The notes below the pieces were generated by a model. It did not search any database. It was not told the DNA's origin and worked only from the letters and a program-made list of their open reading frames with translations. Positions 38,266-49,575 of a stretch of 64,000 nucleotides of DNA are shown here, piece by piece. Numbering within the stretch: position 1 is the first letter of the stretch; every line of letters begins with the position of its first letter. Where the stretch lies: contig JAJEKV010000050.1 of NCBI GenBank assembly GCA_021234155.1, forward strand, positions 5,977,199 through 6,041,198, written 5' to 3'. Source of the stretch: Isoetes taiwanensis (Eukaryota; Streptophyta; Lycopodiopsida; Isoetales; Isoetaceae). The position numbers and the translations under genes were made by a program.

Positions 38266-39040
38266 TCCGGTGATCCCGGAGGAGCATATCCCTCTTTTTT
38301 TAATTTTTTTTTCCTCTAAGGTTCTAAGGTTCCAAGGTTTTCAAAATTTTCCCGTCCGCGACCTGGTGATCCCGGAGGACGGGATAACGTGGTGGTGATC
38401 CCCACCCCGGGATCACCAACTGGCGGACGAACTCTTTTTTAAATTTTTTTCGTTGAAGGTTCTAAGGTTTCAAGGTCTTCAAAATTTTCCCGTCTGCGAG
38501 CTGGTGATCCCGGAGGACGGGATAACGTGGTAGTGATCCCCACCTCCGGGATCACCAACTGGCAGACGAACTCTTTTTTAAATTTTTTTCGTCGAAGGTT
38601 TTAAGGTTTCAAGCTCTTCAAAATTTTCCCGTCCGCGAGCTGGTGATCCCGAAGGACAGGATCACGTGTCGGTGATCCCCACCTCCGGGATCACCATCAG
38701 GCGGACGGATTCTTTTTTAATTTTTTTTCCCCTCTAAGGTTCTAAGGTTCCAAGGTTTTCAAAATTTTCCCGTCTGCCACCTGGTGATCCCGTCCTCCGG
38801 GATCACATGTCGGTGATCCCCACCTCCGGGTCCTCCGGGATCACGTGTCGGTGATCCCGGAGAACGGTATCAGTATCTGGTGGTGATCCCGGAGGTGGGG
38901 ATCACCGACACGTGATCCCGTCCTTCGGGATCACCAGCTCGCGGACGCGAAAATTTTGAGAGGGAAAAAAAAATTAAAAAAGAATCCGTCCGCCTGCAGG
39001 GATCACCAGACAATTGATCCCGTCCTCCGGGATCCCAGGT
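38266..39040. repeat. Palindrome-rich tandem array, ~145-bp units
   Basis: Four direct units begin near 38,290, 38,430, 38,570 and 38,715. Each has a T-run, AAGGTTCTAAGGTT, CAAAATTTTCCCGTC, then GGTGATCCCGGAGGACGGGA and CCGGGATCACC, and ends with GGCGGACG. A fifth unit at about 38,885-38,995 is inverted. Inside each unit the GGTGATCCC and GGGATCACC halves can pair, so the array is a series of nested hairpins. No gene. Confidence 0.8.
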
Positions 39041-39189
39041 AATTTTTAATGGTCTATTTATTTCCATTGTTTCAATGGTTTAATTCTATTCATTTGCATG
39101 TTTCAAATGGATCATAAGTTACAGGCTTACAACTAACATTCTAATTCGGAATCATTCTGAATCAACATCAAGCATTGTTGCACATACAG

Positions 39190-39998
39190 TTTAGAACATG
39201 TATTGACCTGTATGAACGGGCACAGTTCTGTAAAGACATACGAAATGTCTTTTATCAAAATTATTATTAGCACACCAGCCCTACCAAGCCTACACCCCTT
39301 CCTGCATTTTTAGCCTATCCACGTCGCATGTCCACATCAGTATTTCTGACATGGAGATGACGTGTTGTATTTCAAACCGTTAGATACTAATCCTAGAGTT
39401 TATAAAATTCCACGTATTTCAAGAAACGGGTTCAGAGATACGACAAGTCAGATGGATTTCCTCAGCTTCGCATTCTTTCTGAGGCGTCTCTCGGTCAGTC
39501 AGGTCTTTTTTTCCTTTCTTTTTTCCCTCTTCGTTTGTGGGCGACATTCGAGATGAAAATCGAAGGTAACTGATATGGCTCGGGCATCTCCTTTCTTCCG
39601 CCTTTGCTTGGTTGCACCGATTCCTTCATCTTCTTGGAATAAAATGCTCAGATAGGATAAAGAAGCCTTTGCCTAGCATTCCTTCAGAACACGCTTATGA
39701 GAATCCCAGTATAGAATCTATGGTTCGTGACATGTTGGATATTGCAGTTTTGAGGCAGAAAGATTGTTCTGTTAAAATGTACATGTGCCAAGGGGCAGAA
39801 GATCCATGCTTAACAGATGGCATCCTTATTGGTAAAGAAACATTCAACTCAAGAGAGACATGCACAGGAAACATGGGACACGAAGTTCTTGAACTCAGGG
39901 AAGGTATATCAGTCGTGATCCATATTTTTATTGTTTTACAGATCCTTGACATCGTTTCTAAACAGGCACATAACAAGGTGACGGTGCAAACGCACTAA
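39190..39998 (+). pseudogene. Unidentified gene, N-terminal fragment (inverted piece of R)
   Basis: This matches 13,610-14,392 plus 19,863-19,915 of copy A in the opposite orientation, and it shows that region without the LTR retrotransposon. It encodes FKPLDTNPRVYKIPRI, MDFLSFAFFLRRLSV, then HRFLHLLGIKCSDRIKKPLP and DGILIGKETFNSRETC. The reading stays open to 39,995, but the final ~30 codons are intron or outside sequence (after AAACAGGCACAT the match ends). Family unknown. Confidence 0.6.
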
Positions 39999-42880
39999 TG
40001 ACCTGTGGTGCAATTGCAGATTCCTTTTTCAAAAACACGTAAATTCGACAGTTTTGACCATTTAAAAAAAAACAACTACCAAAAAATAAAATCGCATTCC
40101 AAATATGGTCAATTTTAAAAGCGGGCGACAGATTTTGTGTTAAGACACACTAAGAAGATGCACTTTCTTATGACACAAAAAATACAAAGGAAAGGAAGAA
40201 TGTCTATGCGCGCGTACAACAAAGTTATATTTCAATAATTCAGTACAATAATATAGGCACTTAAAAAAATGTTCTTTTTTAGCACACATTAAATATCAAG
40301 AGGAGGTAGGTGTTTGCTTCAACAAACGCAAATATAAATTCCTTGCTTTGCTTATAAGTTTTAATTGGTGTACAAGCATTACCAAGTTGAATTTGCCGCA
40401 TCTTTGCAAATAAAAGTATTTTCCAAATTCATAAACTATTAAACAAAGGAAGAATAAGAAACCAAAGCATAAAAGCTCATAGAGTAGACACAGACATGTC
40501 TATGCATGCATAGAAACAATGAAGAAAACTAGATACCTGTCTATGCGTGCATGGCCAGGAGTTTCTAAAGAGTACGTCCTGTCTATGAGCACATGGGCAA
40601 GCACCTACTTTTATAAAACGGCTAGAGGTTCAAAGTATATCATTTGCCTATGCACGCATAGACAAGCAACAAATGTTGAAAGCTCTTGCCTATGCGCGCA
40701 TAGACAAGCAACAAAATTTAAACATCAGTTAATTTCTTAGCAACAAATTTTAAAACTTCTTCATTTATGCTTTCATTGAATCAAGAAAATTTCCTTAAGT
40801 GCCTGACATGGGATTGAGCAAGGTTATATTTTTTTTCAAGTCCACATCAGTAGCAATTAATAACACTTGTAGCATTGATGCTTAAGCTCCAGAACATTTG
40901 GTAGAAGATCTGGATCCTTATGTGTTAGCAGCAATTTTCGGAAAACCATGTATCATTTTTATGCATCAAAACTTACCAAAACTTACCGAATTCACAAGGT
41001 GGCCAAATATAAGCACAATTTCATTAAATTTGGACAATACCTGAATTTATGGACCTTTTTTATGGAAACCTTGGCTTCCATGACAATTTTCTTTTACCCA
41101 GCGAGCGTTGTATATGCTTGAGCAAGAAGCACTGTAATCTTGACAATTTTGGGTAGCGTGTTCTTATTGGAAGGAGCCGAAGCATAATCGATAGTCTCCC
41201 ACCAAGTTAGTTGATAGTCACGGCTATTTTCTTGTGCATATACTAATGGGCATAAGCATGCTACACCCTATCAAAAAAAGTACCATTTAGGAACCATAAA
41301 ACTACCTAAAAAAGTACCCAACACTGGGTACTGGGTACTTTTATAATATCTCAATAACTACAAATGTTAAATTGAATGCATTCATTTTGGCCTCCAATAG
41401 TATTATCTCTATCTTAACCTTGAACATTGATATGCTTTTGACATTTTATATTGAACTTTTGAATTAGTTTTGACCAAAAGAACAAGAAAATAGTACCCAA
41501 TCCTAGAGTTCCATGTAGCATGATATAAATAATACCATTACATCTCTACATAATGTCATAATTTAGCACCAATGTATGGAATGGTTATATGATACCTCTA
41601 GAGTTCTCTAGTGGCATACACCAGTACCATCACGTACCTACATAATAGAAACAATTTTAGTCAAAAAAATGTGCGTGGTAATCTAATAGAGCATGGACCT
41701 ATACAAACACAATCGAAATGAGGGTATGATAGAAATGAGGGTATGATGCGTGGTCGGGATTTGGGAAAAAAGCAAATGAGAATGTGGCATTTAATACGAA
41801 ACCCTAGACCTAACCCTAAATAGAATCCTAGACCTAACCCTAAATAGAATGCAGGTGCTCCATCGGCCATTTGGTCCTTCCGGCGCCAAGACAACCGGGG
41901 GTGCTCCATCGGCTCGGCCGGTTTGGATCCTCTAATAGCCGAATGCCACAGTAGAATGCCGGGGATCCGCCCGGTAGAATGCCATAGTTTCAGGATCTGC
42001 CATAGCCGAATGCCCCAAGTAGTTCACAGGATCCCCCACAGCCGAATTCCCCAAGTAGTTCAAATGAAGACTGATGCCGCAGGATCCATAGCCGAATGCC
42101 CCAATTAGTTCAAATGAAGACTGATGCCGCAGGATCCATGACTGAAGAAGATTGATCTTTGTTGGTCAATGCTACGGGGGCGATCTTTGTTGGTCGATGA
42201 AGCCTAGAGCACTAAAAGGCAAAAAGAAATCGGTCAAGAAATGGAACATCGATGCTTTGTCTATCTGCATATCTGTGTTCGTCTATTCTACATATAGAGG
42301 TCTATTCTCGCATACGTGAGTTTTATATTCTAACTAGAAATAAGCCTTACGTGGAACATGACATTATTTCTCGAAAATTAATTTTGCTATGAGATGATAC
42401 TTATAGGGGCGGTTGCATGTACTGCGAATAACTCTACGATGCTCCCGGACCTCCACATCTCTATTTCCCCTCAAATTCCGCCTTTGATCCAATTCATATT
42501 AACTGTCTTCAAATTCAAATCCGGTGAATTTTAAGCGTATTTTCATTTACATCCCCCGCGATTAAATTGTATTCTTGTTTTTCGGCTTCAAATCTGCCAC
42601 TACAAACCGCTTGTTTGCTTTCGGGATAATGTTGCAAATAAAGAAGCAGAACAGAAGATGAGAGCCATTTTCAAGGAATCAAGCCCGGATTTATGGAAAG
42701 GGATAAAGAAGCAGAACAGAAGATGAGAGCCGTTTTCAAGAAATCAACCCCGGATTTATGGTTTAGGGCATGTGCAAGAGAAGCCTAGGCCTTCAAATGT
42801 ATTTCTAAGGGCCTCTCTTCCTCGGCATTTCTAAGTATCTGTGTCACTCTGAATTTCTAAATATCTGTGTGTCTCCTTGA
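39999..42880. other. No recognisable gene; small tandem repeats
   Basis: This contains palindromes of the TCTATGCGCGCATAGA family (40,200-40,710), a dyad AAAAGTACCCA...TGGGTACTTTT (about 41,312-41,344), two CTAGACCTAACCCTAAATAG units (41,803-41,850), ~54-bp units around GCCGAATGCCCCAA (41,990-42,140), and a 63-bp duplication around AAAGAAGCAGAACAGAAG (42,643-42,765). Confidence 0.6.
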
Positions 42881-42889
42881 CCAACTCTC

Positions 42890-43310
42890 CAGCATAAATT
42901 GGGCGGGCGCCATATTTGGATGGAGAGGTATTGTTTTCCAGTATGTACCTAGTATGTACCTAGCATGGCCTAAATTGGGCGGGCGCCATATTTGGATGGA
43001 GAAGTATTGTTTTCAGTACCTCACATGCTTGAAAATTGGTGCAATGGGAAACTGCCATAGTTGGATGGGAAAGTTTTTTTTTTTAAATATATGGATATAT
43101 CTCATATTACTACCTCAGACAGATAGAAATTGGGCGGTCGCCCAATTTCAATGGGAAAGTACTATCTATGCCTGCAACTATCTAGCCTACCTCACAAAGT
43201 AGATAGTCATGTGGTCTCAAGAGATGGGGAAATTGGGCGATCGCCCTATTTAAATAGGATATGTCTCATGGTAGGGAGCTAGAAATTGGGCGGACGCCTT
43301 GTTTAAGAGG
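42890..43310. repeat. Dispersed AAATTGGGCG dyads
   Basis: Five occurrences of AAATTGGGCG followed by a partial or full complement lie near 42,896, 42,972, 43,128, 43,229 and 43,282. The best is AATTGGGCGATCGCCCTATT at about 43,230, and another is AATTGGGCGGTCGCCCAATT near 43,129. They share the core of the satellite at 44,510-45,350. Confidence 0.7.
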
Positions 43311-44505
43311 TGGATAATGGCTTATGTTCCTATGTAATTGAGCAGATAGATAATTAGATGGAGAGACTACACAAGTCTAGCTTTGACATGACAATGACTT
43401 GCAATCATCTAATTTCACTAGCATTTATTAAAAATGAAGCAATTTTACAAGGTTAACCCATTTATTAAGGAACATTGAACAAAACCCCTACATAATATGC
43501 AAAACATGATCTTGCATGGAAAACCTACAATATGCATGCAACCTATCTCTTATAGCAAAGATAAAACCTTGAAGCCAACTTCTAAAAGACTTCCCCTGCC
43601 TTACATTTAAAAAAGACTATAGGTAAGAAAGAATAAACTACAAACATACATGTGGAGAACTAACCTTAATATGATCGGTAGAAAGGTCTAGTGCCACACG
43701 ATAATCTTAGTGCCATGTAATTTCATTGACAGATAAACAGATAAAATATATAGCGCCAAACTGGTAACCTTATAGCGCCCTAAGGTATAGCGCCAAACTG
43801 GTAACCTTATAGCGCCCTGAGGAAAGGGTGTGAGTAAGAGACCAATCATGCAATAGGAAAGGGTGTGAGCAACTGAATGGAGACATACCACATTGGTTTT
43901 GGAGGGAAACAAGTATTTAACATTTAAACGGACGGGCGGGAAATTAGAATTCAATTTTGCGGACGGGCGGAAAAAAGGGGGGGAAAAGGGGGAGATTTGA
44001 AATTTAAATACATGGTGTATACGTGTTCCCAATAGACACGTTTAATGCCTTTTGAGAGCCTTCCCCACTAAACCACATCTGGCGCCTTTTGACATGAGAC
44101 ACTCCTTTCTCTCACATTAGAGGTAAGTTTTCTTCTTCTCTATTCTTTATTACCTTTTATATTATCCCTTATCATGTTTTGCCTGCTTGCATGTCCTTAA
44201 ATTAGCATGTTTGCCAACCTTCTACAATATGTTCTACAATCTGCCATCTAGATCCTAAGCTTTGTCGATGTGTTTACTTTCAAAGGGTGCCTCCTTTAGA
44301 TTAGTTTGTTATACTGAATAAAATAACTATGAACCTATTCATGATAAGCTCTTGCATATGCTTAGATTGAATTTGGGCTTTGTGAGGTCATTAAATTTGA
44401 CTACTCCATATTCTATCCTGTGAGGTCTAGTCATGAATGTTCTACTTCTCTATCCCTTATGAATGCTTCTATAATGTTTGTAGATATCTAATATGATGTT
44501 TAGCA
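43311..44505. other. No recognisable gene
   Basis: One ~40-bp tandem duplication (TATAGCGCCAAACTGGTAAC core) lies at 43,749-43,820. Otherwise this is AT-rich sequence with no coding signal. Confidence 0.5.
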
Positions 44506-44509
44506 AGTT

Positions 44510-45350
44510 GAAATGGGAAAATCTTTTGCCATGCAGGGCAACATCTCCCAAGGCAAATTGGGCGCCCGCCCAATTTGGCCCTTGGGGGGAATCTTTTTTG
44601 CCATGTACGGCAACACCCTCCGAGCAAATTGGGCGCCCGCCTTGTTTGGCCCTTGGGGAAAAACTTTTTGCCATGCAAAGCAACACCCCCTAGAGCAAAT
44701 TTGGCACCCGCCCAGTTTGGCCCTTGGGAAAAGCCCTTTGGGAAAATACCTTTTGCCATGCACGGCAACACCTCCGAGCAAGTTGGGCGCGCGCCCAGTT
44801 TGACCTTTGGGGGAGAACATTTTGCCATGCAAGGCAACCCCCCGGGGGCAAATTGGGCACCCGCCCAGTGTGACCCTTGGGGAAAAACTTTTTTCCATGA
44901 AAGGCAACACCCCCTGGGGCAAATTGGGCGCCCGCCCAGTTTGACCTTTGGGGAAAACATTTTGCCATGCAAGGCAACACCCCCTGGGGCAAATTGGGCG
45001 CCCGCCCAGTTTGGCCCTTTGGGAGAAACTTTTTTCCATGAAAGGCAACACCCCCTGGGGCAAATTGGGCGCCCGCCCAGTTTGACCTTTGGGGGAAAAC
45101 ATTTTGCCATGCAAGGCAACACCCCCCTGGGGCAAATTGGGCGCCCGCCCAGTTTGGCCCTTGGGGAGAAACTTTTTTTCCATGAAAGGCAACACCCCCT
45201 GGGGCAAATTGGGCGCCTGCCCAGTTTGGCCCTTGGAGGAAAACTTTTTGCCATGCAAGGCAACACCCCTTGGGGGAAAATTGGGTCCTCGCCCAGTTTG
45301 GCCTTTTGGGGGAAAATGTTTTGCCATGCAAGGCAACACCCCCAAGGGTA
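44510..45350. repeat. 71-bp satellite array, ~12 units
   Basis: Each unit reads GCCATGCAAGGCAACACC, then CAAATTGGGCGCCCGCCCAG, TTTGGCCCTTGGGG and a short A/T run. Units start near 44,528, 44,599, 44,671, 44,755, 44,824, 44,896, 44,968, 45,038, 45,108, 45,180, 45,251 and 45,324. Periods are 69-72 bp except one of 84 with a duplicated CCCTTTGGGAAAA. The centre is a GC-rich dyad (TTGGGCG-ccCGCCCAA). Long open frames on both strands, up to ~298 codons, arise because the unit lacks stops. Confidence 0.9.
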
Positions 45351-45365
45351 AGTTTTTCTTAGCAT

Positions 45366-47734
45366 AAATGGCGGTGTTTTTTTTAGTTGGCAGAACCTTT
45401 TGTTCTAACCAAACTTTTATTGCTGTGCAGAATCAATGGCTACGAGAGTTTTGAGAGTCTTCACAGATCGAGAAGTCGCCTCTACATGAGGTGGACGAGA
45501 AGAGAAATAAATAACTAGCTCCCAAGAATTCATGGAGAGGATGGAAATTAGTATGAATATTTTGCACAAACTCGTCTTAACTAACAACACCTCTGATGAT
45601 GAGGGTTATTTTCAAAAACACTGCCATATATTTCTCTTTCGTGAGCCAATTGACATAATGCCTATCAGCTCATCTACCAGCACGATTCCCAAAGTAATGC
45701 ATCATTTTAATAAAAAAAAGGCAATATTTTAAAAATTAGGCATCATTTCAGAGGCATATGGACTCAGAGAAAGTCCATATATAATGAAATTGTGCTTATA
45801 TATGCTAAAGTTGGGAAAGAGCCTGTAACTTAAAGCATGGCAAACAAAATGCAGAGAACACCAATGAAGAAAATTAAATGCGTTTTGGGCAATATTTCGC
45901 CATAATATAATCTGTAAGATTTTGCCATTAGTATCATGTTAAATGTATCATGTTACAAGTACCATTCCCAAGACAGATTACTGGATCAGGTTGCAGAATA
46001 TGAATTGTGCTTCGTGTTGTATACCCATTGGGTAACTCCATTTCCAAGCTCTATTGCAGGCATCCAGTTTGCCTAGACTTGTAAGGCCATTTCCCTTGTA
46101 TCTGCTCCTTATGTAACAGATTAACAGATTTGTAACATTTATCTGCAGATACGCTTGCATCTTGCTCATTTATTAGCAGATTATCATATGATTCAAGGAC
46201 AAATTACTTGAACTTTATCTGCATATGCTGATTTTGATCAGTGTACTAGAGAAATCTCAAATGCCTAGTGAGGAATATTAACTGGATCTTGGTCAATATT
46301 TTGCCATAATCTACAAAATTTGCTATAATCTTACCGTATAATTGGGCCTTTGCACATAAAGATGCAATCTGAGTTGCTAGAATAGACTGGAAAATCTAAT
46401 ACTGTTTATAAGTGTTATAACTGAAGCCAGCTGATCTTCGACACTTGAAACCTCAGGCTTAAATTTAATATTGCCCCTGCAGCAAATATCAACCGACCAA
46501 CACAGATATTGTGAGCCCAGACAATCGGCTCAAAACCTACGCCCAACCTCAGCAACCGACCAAGAACCTCAGCAAAAATCAAGAACCTGTGGCAGAAATA
46601 TAGTTGGATTCAACAGATAACGGAGCACCTGAGGAAAAGCAGCAGCCGGATTCAACGGAACAATGGCGGAACCTTGGAGCTGCGAAAACCCTAGTTTTAC
46701 AAAAACGCATTGATGCTATGCGCGTATAGGATGCCTATGCGCGCATAGGCACTACCTACCAGTCATTCTTTCGATCGACCCTTTTTGCCTACTACCTACC
46801 AAAATTTCCTTTCTGACCTATCTATTCTCCTTACCTGCACTTTGGATTGGATCCGAACCTTGTTAAACGTTTCTCAACAAAAAGTAGTTTGTGACTATTT
46901 TAGATTTTGGTCGTAAGCTCTAATTTAGATATACGCATTTAGGCAAGCAATATTTTTAAAAGCTCTTTTTACGATTCTTACACAAAACCTTGGGTTTTCA
47001 GAAGAACCTAAATTGTGTTTGTCTATGCGCGCATAGACAAATACTAAGGTTAAACATTGTGCAATTGTGTTTGTCTATGCGCGCATAGACAAATACCATT
47101 GTTACAAATACCAATGTTAAATATTGTACATACATAAGTTATTTTTAGGACCTGTCTGACAAAATCTAGAACTTCATGTTAGGGTGCAACAAGTTTTGAG
47201 GTATAATCACTATCGACCGAGATCAATGATGATTCCATTGAATTTGTTGATCCAGTTTCTCTTGAAGGTCTATGTCAATTAGATGAACTAGTAGCACCAG
47301 ATGATGTTTCTTCCCTTACTAACATACTTGCAGAAAGTGAACAAGAAAATGGAGTTTATGCTCCAACAAAAAACATCTCTTGATATCAAAAGAGTCAGCG
47401 TTACTTGTTATTTGCAAAAACTGATGTTCCTTTGTGGCATGGAATATAAATATTTAATCATGTTTTTGGGTTTTCTAGTCAAAATGAAATGCATGTTGTC
47501 GTTCTCCTTGAGCAATATGAAATGCATACGGCTTTATTTCCACGTTTCAGTCTTCATTATTCGTCAACATTCTGATGGTTCTTTCATTTTCCCACTTTCC
47601 ATGTGTGTCCCAAAACCACCTAAATTAGATTTTTATTTTATACTTAAATTAGGGATGTCAAATTAACAAGACGCCAACTTTTTTGTAATTTTGGCCCCTA
47701 AAATGGCACATTTTAAGGCCAATTGCATTTTCCA
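45366..47734. other. No recognisable gene
   Basis: This is AT-rich, with the palindromes noted at 46,732 and 47,018-47,093. The open frames are 121 codons or shorter, without motifs. Confidence 0.5.
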
Positions 47735-48320
47735 TATTCCTTGGCTCGTATCCTGAAAGTGTTGCTCCTTATGATTTTGTTCTCCAGCTTGAAAAATCCA
47801 TGTCAGGAAATACTTTGGAGGTTCTGTATTCTCAAGTGTATATTTCAGAAATGTCAGGAAGAAATCAGTCGTATTGATTTTCAACTGCTTGCTTCTGCAT
47901 GACATGATGGACTTCATCCATTTTGGATGCCAAGATGATAGGCCTCTAGTCTTGAAGCTTCGGGACCGTGGTTTTCCACTTTTAGATCTACCGGACTCTA
48001 ATGACCAACTAGGACGTCTAACTGAGGTTGCTAGTAAAGTGTCTTTAGACAAGGATGAGCTCAGTGGTGATGATATCATATAACAAAATATAACATTGGA
48101 TAGTTGTCTTCCTGAAAACTTTTCTGATGCAACTTTGCGGCATCAGATCTGGCTTGTATTGGGCTCATCTCAATACTTTACAGATGGTGCAGCTCTGCAA
48201 GAGTTTATTGTAACCTTTCGTCAGCGAAGTGAGATCCCGATTGAGCCCCTTGATCTCAACAGCGAATCAAGTGGTTTAACGGAGTTGAAAGGCATTTTTT
48301 GTCTGCCTATTGCTTGAGAT
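47735..48320 (+). pseudogene. Unidentified gene, C-terminal fragment (copy C)
   Basis: This matches 12,640-13,245 of copy A. It encodes LLLHDMMDFIHFGCQDDRPLV, then LDLPDSNDQLGRLTEVASKV and FSDATLRHQIWLVLGSSQYF, with stops between some blocks. The N-terminal exons are absent here; a piece of them lies inverted in kind at 39,362-39,998. Confidence 0.6.
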
Positions 48321-49146
48321 GCAGATAGCAAGGAGCCGTTAGCCACTTTGCATTTTCATCTAATCTTCCAGACCTAGGCAAAAGCAAATGGCCATGCCTC
48401 GGGCTTTTTCCTTTAATGGCCATGTCCACGCTTCCGTTTCTTTTCAGTAAATGGCATCAAGCATCTTTGGAATCATCGCATATTTGATTACAGATTATGG
48501 GCATGTGCTCAAATCTTTGGATTTGTAAGTCATTGAACTTCTATTTATATTTATCGATGTGGCTATGATATTCTCTCATTTACTAAAGTGCAATGTGTTC
48601 TTTCATTTTAGAGTTTCTCTGCCATGGTGAAGTATGAATCAATGCAGATCTGCTTCTAACCTAGGTTTCAACCCCTTCCTTCCGTTTTGTCGTTTTTGAT
48701 GTGCTTATGTCCCACTGCCTTTTTCAAAAGCGAATCTTCTTCTATCAGTCTTGGTTCATTTTTTTCGTCTCGCAGGTAGAATCCATCCTTCAGATGGCGG
48801 CCAAGTGCAACTTATTTGCAACGATCAGGTTGCAATATTCTGCCTAAATTCTAAAGTTCCAGTATTAGAGGCCTGATCTTGGAGGCCTGATGAAATTCGC
48901 CTCTTACCTCCCTATGATTTTTACTTGTCAATTTTTCCTCCTTGTTGAGTCTAACATTTTTTTTTTTTTTTTTTTTTTTGAGAAAAGGAAGATTTATATT
49001 ACTCATCAAGTAGTTACATCAGAAAATATGGGAACCATATAGGCTCTCAAAAATGTGCCTTTAGCACGCATATGTATAACATCAAAAATTGGATCAGAAA
49101 CCTTTGTACATAGAGAAACCCAGCTGCAGCAGTAATTCGGTCGATT

Positions 49147-49575
49147 TCAGAGTGGAGGATCTGGAACTAAAAAATCCAGGTCTGAATCAGTCTCCTCCTC
49201 GTCAATGATCACCAAATCCGAAGCCACTGGATCCACCTGCCAACCAATGTCATTCCATTCGGGTGGGAAAGCAAAAAACCAAAGAGGGGCTGTTTCAGAG
49301 AAAAGGATCAAAGCCTCTCCGTGAGCATCTTGCAAGGCCTTATGGTGGTAGAACATGTCTCTGAAATGGGAGAATTGATCATCAGTAAGCAGCCTCTCAT
49401 AGCAGAAAAGAAATCTGTCAAGGATATGAGCTTGGTAGCTGTTTAGCATGAAGGATTTCAGTTTTGCCAGATCTTGGTCAATAGTTGGTGATAGAGACCA
49501 GAGTTGCTGGTTATTAAAAATCTCTGTAGCAGCTGCAAAATTTGACAAGTCAGGGAAGTTTGGCTTACAGTTCAT
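49147..49575 (-). CDS. Extra small ORF at the LINE 3' end
   Basis: A 142-codon frame starts at an ATG (49,575) overlapping the RT stop by 11 bases (ATGAACTGTAA), as in reinitiation-coupled genes. The product begins MNCKPNFPDLSNF, has a helical middle (ILDRFLFCYERLL) and an acidic tail (IIDEEETDSDLDFL). No motif is recognised, and it is not RNase H. It is fully open in an otherwise broken element. Confidence 0.5.
   Translation of the reverse strand: MNCKPNFPDLSNFAAATEIFNNQQLWSLSPTIDQDLAKLKSFMLNSYQAHILDRFLFCYERLLTDDQFSHFRDMFYHHKALQDAHGEALILFSETAPLWFFAFPPEWNDIGWQVDPVASDLVIIDEEETDSDLDFLVPDPPL

Larger units (their letters stand above)
40200..47093. repeat. Dispersed palindrome family, core TCTATGCGCGCATAGA
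   Basis: Perfect copies lie at 47,018-47,041 and 47,070-47,093 (24-bp dyads in a 52-bp direct repeat). A 20-bp variant TGCCTATGCGCGCATAGGCA lies at 46,732-46,751. Near-perfect copies lie at about 40,644-40,665 and 40,685-40,706 (42-bp direct repeat), and weaker ones at 40,201, 40,498 and 40,537. The neighbouring sequence is unrelated apart from local direct repeats. Confidence 0.8.

Noticed and set aside
41803-41850. Interstitial telomere repeat
   Set aside because: CCCTAAA occurs only once per ~24-bp unit and only twice; not a telomeric tract.
44510-45350. CRISPR-like array
   Set aside because: Units are contiguous with no unique spacers, no cas genes, and the context is plant nuclear DNA.
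44469-45365. Open frames of 213-298 codons on both strands with ~24-residue repeats
   Set aside because: By-product of a stop-free 71-bp satellite. Several frames on both strands are open at once and the period is not a multiple of three.
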